NCBI GenBank assembly: GCA_029936705.1
Contig: JAPYSD010000050.1
Coordinates: 1-12,110 of the forward strand
Source of the DNA: Croceicoccus sp.
GTDB lineage: Bacteria; Pseudomonadota; Alphaproteobacteria; Sphingomonadales; Sphingomonadaceae
DNA: 12,110 nt
Direction: 5' to 3'
The translations under genes were made by a program, and so were the position numbers. Shown in pieces: positions 7,941 through 12,110 of the stretch (positions within the stretch are counted from its first letter, which is position 1; the number at the start of each line of letters is the position of its first letter). A model generated the notes under the pieces. That model was not told where the DNA came from and made no database searches. It saw nothing but the letters and a program-made list of their open reading frames with translations.

Positions 7941-9107
7941 CTAAATATCGATCCTATCCAGCACCACCACAGATGATCCGGCATAGGAACTGCTGGCATT
8001 CAGCACCTGATCTGGGTGGGCGACCAGCGTGCCGACAGTCAGAGTCACGGGGCCGTCTTCGGCTCGGAATACCGGCACAGTTGGATCACCCTTTAGGACC
8101 AGAGTCTCGATATAGACGGCGGAAGCATTGTTGGCTCCCCCCTTCGCGATAATGGCGACAAAGCGGTGCGTCCCCATCTCGATCAGCCCATGCGACTGCG
8201 AGGACCAAAGCTTGATGCCTTCACGGCAATTTTCGAGATAGACGTTGTCGACCGTGACATCGCCCTTGATATCAAGGCAAGCATCGCTGGCGTTAGCAAC
8301 TCGGCCATTGCGGATTGTGCCGTTGTAGCCCCGTTCTGTCGAGATGCCGTCGACGTTTTGGTAATTGCTGCCTGCCGCCATCCACAGGTCGCGGAAATCG
8401 AACCGGTCGATTGTAAAAGTGCCGGTATCGGCGCTTTTCTTGCCTTTTAGCGCGATCGCCGCCCATGCGTCCTTCGCATTAGGGGCAGGTGAGGTGGTGT
8501 CGCCAGCGAAGACGAGATCTTGCATGACGGCCGTCAGGAAACCGCCCGATGTGTTAACGATGCCGAGGCCATAGGTTGCGTCGGCCTTTCCCATTGATAT
8601 CGCGATCCTGTCGACCGTGATGTAATCGAGCGAGCGTCCGCGCATAATCGGACCAAAGTCGCGCGCGACGATATCGCTCATCATCAGATTAGACACGTCG
8701 TCCGCACGTACCAGAATGGTGCCGCGTTCGATCTTCATGTCCGAAACGTCGACACTGTGACTGGAGGTGTATATCGTCCTAGGCGTTTCGAATGCGAGCC
8801 CGCTTGGTACGGCAGGGGCTGCGATATTCGGCATCACGAAACCTGGCACGGGCGCATCAGAAGCAGGTGACGGCATTGAGGAGGGCGAAGGCGTTTCAGA
8901 AGGTGTGGCCGTCGGCGCCGGAGAGGGTGTGGGCGTAGGCAGCGGTTTGGCGTTTGACGTTGATCCGCTGGAACCTTCCGTCGAGATCGTCACGGACGCT
9001 GTCGACTGGCGATCGCCGCTGCCGCCGCCGCACGAAGCAAGCATGAAGGTAATGGCCACTAAGCTGGCGAAAGGGATCCGGGGCGATGAAGCGCTTGTGC
9101 TGGCCAT
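7941..9107 (-). CDS. Putative outer-surface lipoprotein with a right-handed beta-helix domain
   Basis: A 388-residue protein not assigned to a named family. The N-terminus has a basic residue (R10), a hydrophobic stretch (about 11-25) and a perfect lipobox LASC with C26, so it should be cleaved by signal peptidase II and lipidated. Gly follows the Cys, so there is no inner-membrane retention Asp. Residues about 55-88 are a Pro/Thr/Ser/Ala tether. From about 110 to 388 there are regular short beta-strands with repeated turns, such as YQNVDGISTERGYNGTIRNG (249-268) and LDIKGDVTVDNVYLENCREG (278-297), the pattern of pectate-lyase-like parallel beta-helices. Proteins of this fold bind, cleave or epimerise polysaccharides, so a role on the exported polymer at the cell surface is plausible (inference). 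No catalytic set can be named. The ATG at 9107 lacks a clear ribosome-binding site but gives the complete signal peptide. The gene precedes the kinase operon on the same strand, 222 bp away. Confidence 0.8.
   Translation of the reverse strand: MASTSASSPRIPFASLVAITFMLASCGGGSGDRQSTASVTISTEGSSGSTSNAKPLPTPTPSPAPTATPSETPSPSSMPSPASDAPVPGFVMPNIAAPAVPSGLAFETPRTIYTSSHSVDVSDMKIERGTILVRADDVSNLMMSDIVARDFGPIMRGRSLDYITVDRIAISMGKADATYGLGIVNTSGGFLTAVMQDLVFAGDTTSPAPNAKDAWAAIALKGKKSADTGTFTIDRFDFRDLWMAAGSNYQNVDGISTERGYNGTIRNGRVANASDACLDIKGDVTVDNVYLENCREGIKLWSSQSHGLIEMGTHRFVAIIAKGGANNASAVYIETLVLKGDPTVPVFRAEDGPVTLTVGTLVAHPDQVLNASSSYAGSSVVVLDRIDI
8859..8945 (-). repeat. Low-complexity Pro/Thr/Ser-coding tract (lipoprotein tether)
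   Basis: The DNA encodes residues 55-83 of the lipoprotein, almost entirely Pro, Thr, Ser and Ala in loose PT/PS/SP repeats. It probably spaces the beta-helix domain away from the membrane. Such tracts often vary in length between strains. Confidence 0.6.
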
Positions 9108-9473
9108 ACGCGATCTAGTCGCGAATTTGTCTTACGATGGAGTTTCGGCAAATGGTAAAGGGTCGGTTTACCGGCAAGTGCAGGCACGAACCAGATCGCT
9201 CAGCGTGCTTTTACGGGGTAAGTTTATGTACTTATCTAGTAGCCATCCTCGATCACGGTTAACCTCTCGCTAATTCGTTGTCAGTCGCAATAGCGAGGCT
9301 ACGTAGTGTGCCTACTTCCGGAAGATCACTGCCGAAAGTGCTGAAATGGCACGCGAGAAAAGTCCTGATCGACAGCGAGGGGCACGTAGGTCATCGCAGC
9401 GAACCCGAAGCTTAGGACGAGTGACGGAATTTGTGATGGTTCAACGCTTTTGCACGAGGGGGCACTCGCGGCG
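9108..9473. promoter_or_regulatory. Divergent intergenic region between the lipoprotein and a glycosyltransferase
   Basis: These 366 bp separate two divergently transcribed genes, so promoters for both directions are expected here. I find no intact gene. No convincing -35/-10 pair was found on either strand. The only clear structure is the dyad and direct repeats at 9146-9177, and GAGGGG at 9456-9461 before the rightward start. Confidence 0.5.
9146..9177. promoter_or_regulatory. Candidate operator: dyad flanked by direct repeats
   Basis: An inverted repeat GGTAAA-(7 nt)-TTTACC at 9154-9172 is bracketed by two copies of CGGCAA (9146-9151 and 9172-9177, 26 bp apart; TTGCCG on the minus strand). 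The cluster lies about 40-70 bp before the lipoprotein start, where a regulator could act on its promoter. The assignment is by shape only, with no known regulator matched. Confidence 0.3.
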
Positions 9474-10595
9474 ATGCTCCGGATAGCTGTTGTCGGTCTG
9501 CGCGGTATGACGAACGTCATTGGCGGTATCGAAACCCACTGCCGCAGCCTTTATCCTGCCTTAGCGCGCAAGCGGCCCGATTTCGGCCTGACGATTTATC
9601 AACGGAACGCCTATCACCACGAAAATGCGAGTTTCCCACCCAATCTGACGGTGCGCTCAATCTGGGCTCCGCGGAGACGCGCTGCCGAGGCTTGCCTTCA
9701 TACACTGTTTGCAATCCTTGCTGCCAGAATCACGGTGCGTCCGCAGATATTGCACATTCACGCGATCGGGCCAGGCATATGGACCCCGCTCGCGCGGCTG
9801 TTAGGCATGCGGGTGATCGTAACGATCCATGCGCGCGATTATGATCGCCCCAAGTGGAGTTGGCCCATCGTAGCCGGTCTTAGGCTCGGCGAAAATTTAA
9901 GTTGCCGCTTTGCAGATGCCGTCGTTTGCGTCAGCCAAGCGGGTCTCGAAGATATCAGCGCCCGCCATCCGCGCCGCGCGGCACGCTTCCACGCCATTCC
10001 GCACGGCCTTGACCCGCCCCTCGATCCTGAAGGGGCAGGCGCCGAGGTGCTGGAGGAGCTGGGCGTCCAGCCAGGCCGATATCTGCTGGCCGTAGGCCGG
10101 TTCGACAGGACGAAGCGCTTCCACGACCTGGTCTGCGCCCGGGAACAACTGGGGAAGGATGCCATGCCCCTAGTCATCGTGGGCTCTGCTGTGGGCGACC
10201 GCGAGGTCTTCGCTGATCTTGCTGGTGAAGGCGTGGTGCTTGCCGGTCCGCGCTTTGGCGACCAGCTGGTGCAGCTTTATCGCAATGCATCGCTCTTCAT
10301 TCACCCGTCGCAGATGGAAGGTTTCGGGCTTGTGGTGCTCGAGGCACTGAACATCGGGATCCCGATCGCGCTGTCTGATCTTCCGCAGCACCGAGAATTC
10401 GGCCTGGCCGATCATTGCTATTTCCCGGTGGGCGATATCGCCGCCATGGCGAGAATAATGGCAAAGGAAGATCACGCAGCCTTCCGGCCGGTCCGTCAAT
10501 CCGCCCAGCTTGCCCGCTTCGCACAGGCGGGTATGGTCGAGAAGTACGAACGGCTGATCGAGGAGGTAGGGACGGCCGGGTTAGGCCGACCATAG
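9474..10595 (+). CDS. GT4-type glycosyltransferase, paralogue of the gene at 2087-3181
   Basis: A 373-residue GT-B glycosyltransferase. The N-terminal loop is RIAVVGLRGMTNVIGGIETH (3-22), the C-terminal domain begins near LAVGRFDRTKRF (205-216), and the EX7E donor motif is E282-GFGLVVL-E290. It shares blocks with the leftward paralogue: HIHAIGP, TPLARLLGMRV, LRLGE, LYRNA and YFPVG. It should act at the cytoplasmic face, adding a sugar to the lipid-linked unit; donor unknown. I chose the ATG at 9474 because it puts the conserved beta-strand right at the N-terminus; the frame stays open upstream and a TTG at 9450 would add eight residues. GAGGGG lies 12 nt before the ATG, a rather long spacing. 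It stands alone on the plus strand and ends 7 bp from a convergent glycosyltransferase fragment. Confidence 0.9.
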   Translation: MLRIAVVGLRGMTNVIGGIETHCRSLYPALARKRPDFGLTIYQRNAYHHENASFPPNLTVRSIWAPRRRAAEACLHTLFAILAARITVRPQILHIHAIGPGIWTPLARLLGMRVIVTIHARDYDRPKWSWPIVAGLRLGENLSCRFADAVVCVSQAGLEDISARHPRRAARFHAIPHGLDPPLDPEGAGAEVLEELGVQPGRYLLAVGRFDRTKRFHDLVCAREQLGKDAMPLVIVGSAVGDREVFADLAGEGVVLAGPRFGDQLVQLYRNASLFIHPSQMEGFGLVVLEALNIGIPIALSDLPQHREFGLADHCYFPVGDIAAMARIMAKEDHAAFRPVRQSAQLARFAQAGMVEKYERLIEEVGTAGLGRP

Positions 10596-10602
10596 CAGTC
10601 GG

Positions 10603-10803
10603 TCATCTGGCGGAAGTTGTGTCAGTATTGAGCGACGGTTCTTTCTTGGGGGATTCGCTGATGCGCCTGCGCGCCTTATCGCTAAGATCTTCGCACAAGG
10701 CCGGATTACTCGAAAGACGCGCAATACCTTTCGCAAGCGCCCGTGTGTCATGCATCGGCATCACCAAGTTGGCCGCAAGCTCGTCCAAGCGCGTAGTCCG
10801 ACC
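10603..10803 (-). pseudogene. Orphan C-terminal fragment of a GT4 glycosyltransferase
   Basis: The minus-strand frame after a TAA at 10806-10804 reads 66 residues to a TGA at 10603. The middle, AANLVMPMHDTRALAKGIA then RLSSNPALCEDLSDKARRRI, is the usual end of a GT4 enzyme (the turn after the donor site, then the last helices). It lines up with residues about 319-354 of the glycosyltransferase at 3178-4332 (LV, D, A, I, L, DL, AR.R). The rest of the enzyme, including the EX7E motif, is absent upstream in this frame, and the other frames there do not supply it. This looks like the remains of a deleted or recombined gene. A TTG at 10788 could start a 61-residue peptide, but there is no reason to think it is functional. 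Confidence 0.6.
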
Positions 10804-10818
10804 TTAAAATTGTTTTGA

Positions 10819-11001
10819 CAACAATACCGCAAGGAAGTGACGGGCCGTATCATTTGGGACAAGTCCAGCCTTGATCGACCTTGGCTCAATAGGATGGTCG
10901 CAAACCCGATCAAACGATTTGCGATTCATCCGGGGACATAGTTTAAGCTTGATTGACGCGGCAGTGCCAGCATCCGATGGCACAATTCGTCAGGGGGGAA
11001 C
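10819..11001 (+). pseudogene. Possible decayed C-terminus of a sugar-nucleotide epimerase / GDP-fucose-synthase-like gene
   Basis: One plus-strand frame, closed upstream by a TGA at 10816-10818, reads EVTGRIIWDKSSLDRPW, then IKRFAIHPGT, then (after a TAG at 10939 and within a segment holding a TGA) F....R....IRWH. This resembles in order the tail of GDP-L-fucose synthase and related NAD-dependent epimerases, G-x-I-V-W-D-T-S-K-P-x-G...FGF-x-x-x-T-x-F-x-x-G-L-x-x-T-x-x-W. Two in-frame stops mean it cannot be intact. The similarity is by eye, short and degenerate, so chance is a real alternative. Confidence 0.3.
10964..10983 (+). other. Stem-loop in the ugd upstream region
   Basis: GTGCCA and TGGCAC form a 6-bp perfect stem around an 8-nt loop, about 70 bp before ugd. 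No T-run follows. It may be leader-RNA structure or chance within the decayed gene segment. Confidence 0.2.
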
Positions 11002-11039
11002 AACACCGCCTTTCTACGATCCTAACTGCCTCAATATCT

Positions 11040-11044
11040 AAGGG
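11040..11044 (+). promoter_or_regulatory. ugd: Ribosome-binding site of ugd
   Basis: AAGGG lies 8 nt before the ATG at 11053 and fixes that start. No ATG-initiated extension is in frame nearby. Confidence 0.6.
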
Positions 11045-11052
11045 TATTGTGA

Positions 11053-12110
11053 ATGAAGATCACCGTTTTCGGCCTGGGTTACGTCGGCCTGTCCAATGCC
11101 GTGCTGCTGGCGCAGCACAACGAAGTCGCCGCCGTCGACATCTCGAGCGAACGGGTCGCCATGCTGAACGACCGGCGATCCCCGATCATCGATGCAGAGC
11201 TCGAGGATTTCCTCGCGGCCCGCACGCTCGACCTGACCGCGACGATGGATGCGGACGCAGCGCTGGAAGGGGCCGATTACGTGCTGGTGGCAACCCCCAC
11301 CAATTACGACGTCGATACCAACATGTTCGACACCTCTTCGGTCGAGGACGTGATCCGCATCGCCACCAGGATCGCCCCGCAGGCGACCATCGTCATCAAG
11401 TCGACGATCCCGGTGGGTTTCGTACAGGACGTGCGCGAAAGGCTGGGCACCGAAAACGTGATCTTCAGCCCCGAATTCCTGCGCGAAGGGCGCGCGCTGT
11501 GGGACAATCTGTACCCGTCGCGCATCATCGTGGGCGAACGGTCCGAACGCGCGCGCGTCTTTGCCGGCCTGCTGGTGCAAGGCGCGGAGAAGCAGGACAT
11601 CGACGTCCTGTTCACCGATGCGGATGAGGCGGAGGCGATCAAGCTGTTCGCCAATACCTATCTCGCCATGCGGGTCGCCTTCTTCAACGAGCTGGACAGC
11701 TATGCGATCTCTGGCGGGATGGATACGCGCCAGATCATCGACGGGGTCTCCCTCGACCCGCGCATCGGCGAACACTACAACAATCCCAGCTTTGGCTATG
11801 GCGGCTATTGCCTGCCCAAGGATACCAAGCAGCTGCTGGCCAATTATTCCGAGGTTCCGCAGAACCTGATCCGCGCGATCGTGGACGCGAACCGCACGCG
11901 CAAGGATTTTCTGGCCGACCAGATCATCGCCCGCAAGCCGCGCAAGGTCGGCGTGTTCCGCCTGGTGATGAAGGCGGGATCGGACAATTTCCGCCAGTCG
12001 TCGATCCAGGGCATCATGAAGCGCATCAAGGCCAAGGGGGTCGAAGTCATCGTCTACGAACCCGCGATGGAGGAGGAGCGCTTCTTCGGATCGCGGGTGA
12101 TCCGCGACCT
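11053..12110 (+). CDS. ugd: UDP-glucose 6-dehydrogenase, 3' end cut by window
   Basis: The visible 352 residues open with the Rossmann NAD-binding motif MKITVFGLGYVGLSNA and carry all main catalytic signatures: VATPTNYD (79-86), KSTIPVG (116-122) with T118, SPEFLREGRA (139-148) with E141/E145, the lysine of KLFANTYLAMR (K197) and GYGGYCLPKDTKQL with nucleophile C253. The short spacing fits the compact Ugd class of about 390 residues, so only a few dozen residues are probably missing. The enzyme oxidises UDP-glucose to UDP-glucuronate with two NAD+, in the cytoplasm, supplying a uronic acid donor for EPS or other glycans. It is rightward, 457 bp from the last intact gene. Its codon use is more strictly GC-ending than that of the polysaccharide genes (no TTA, CTA, TTG, ATA or AGA in the visible part). 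A related UDP-sugar dehydrogenase is the only serious alternative. Confidence 0.95.
   Translation, partial: MKITVFGLGYVGLSNAVLLAQHNEVAAVDISSERVAMLNDRRSPIIDAELEDFLAARTLDLTATMDADAALEGADYVLVATPTNYDVDTNMFDTSSVEDVIRIATRIAPQATIVIKSTIPVGFVQDVRERLGTENVIFSPEFLREGRALWDNLYPSRIIVGERSERARVFAGLLVQGAEKQDIDVLFTDADEAEAIKLFANTYLAMRVAFFNELDSYAISGGMDTRQIIDGVSLDPRIGEHYNNPSFGYGGYCLPKDTKQLLANYSEVPQNLIRAIVDANRTRKDFLADQIIARKPRKVGVFRLVMKAGSDNFRQSSIQGIMKRIKAKGVEVIVYEPAMEEERFFGSRVIRD

Noticed and set aside
9326..9520. Minus-strand 64-codon frame across the divergent region
   Set aside because: Overlaps the start of the rightward glycosyltransferase antisense and has no family resemblance.
10574..10589. CGGCC/GGCCG hairpin at the end of the rightward glycosyltransferase as a terminator
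   Set aside because: It lies inside the coding sequence and has no T-run after it.
10815..10820. Perfect TTGACA as a -35 box for ugd
   Set aside because: No acceptable -10 box at 16-18 bp, and it lies more than 200 bp from the ATG.
10804..10932. Minus-strand 41-codon frame beginning ATG AAT CGC and ending at the TAA at 10804
   Set aside because: No recognisable family, no ribosome-binding site, and it lies in an interval better explained by gene remnants.
11038..11775. 245-codon minus-strand open frame
   Set aside because: Antisense of ugd; a by-product of strongly GC-ending codons, with no family features.
1..12110. CRISPR arrays, insertion sequences, tRNA or rRNA genes
   Set aside because: No regular repeat-spacer pattern, transposase, terminal inverted repeats or RNA gene signatures were seen on either strand.

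Overview
The window is part of an exopolysaccharide (capsule/EPS) biosynthesis locus of a GC-rich proteobacterium. The gene families, the moderate-to-high GC content and the use of GTG and TTG starts fit an alphaproteobacterium, probably a sphingomonad or erythrobacter relative. That placement is an inference from gene content; there is no rRNA or other marker gene here.

Layout. Positions 7718 to 1 hold a compact leftward (minus-strand) gene run that looks like one operon: a Wzc/ExoP-type tyrosine autokinase and chain-length regulator, a membrane-anchored endonuclease/exonuclease/phosphatase (EEP) superfamily protein, two GT4-type glycosyltransferases with a 4-base overlap, a Wzy/O-antigen-ligase-type polymerase, and a hexapeptide-repeat acyltransferase that runs off the left edge. 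Upstream on the same strand, after a 222-bp gap, is a lipoprotein with a Pro/Thr/Ser tether and a probable right-handed beta-helix (9107 to 7941). A 366-bp divergent intergenic region follows, with a small dyad and direct repeats that could be regulatory. Then comes a rightward glycosyltransferase (9474-10595), a clear paralogue of the one at 2087-3181. Positions 10596-11052 contain no intact gene. They hold an orphan C-terminal fragment of a GT4 glycosyltransferase (minus strand) and, less certainly, a stop-riddled remnant of a sugar-nucleotide epimerase or GDP-fucose-synthase-type C-terminus (plus strand). The right end is the first 352 codons of UDP-glucose 6-dehydrogenase (ugd).

How it fits together. 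Ugd would make UDP-glucuronate. The three glycosyltransferases would extend a lipid-linked repeat unit, the acyltransferase would decorate it, the Wzy-like protein would polymerise it, and the autokinase would control chain length and export. The beta-helix lipoprotein and the EEP protein are predicted to act outside the cytoplasm. They are the least understood parts and could be modifying, cleaving or recycling activities. The initiating sugar-phosphate transferase, Wzx flippase and Wza-type exporter are not in the window.
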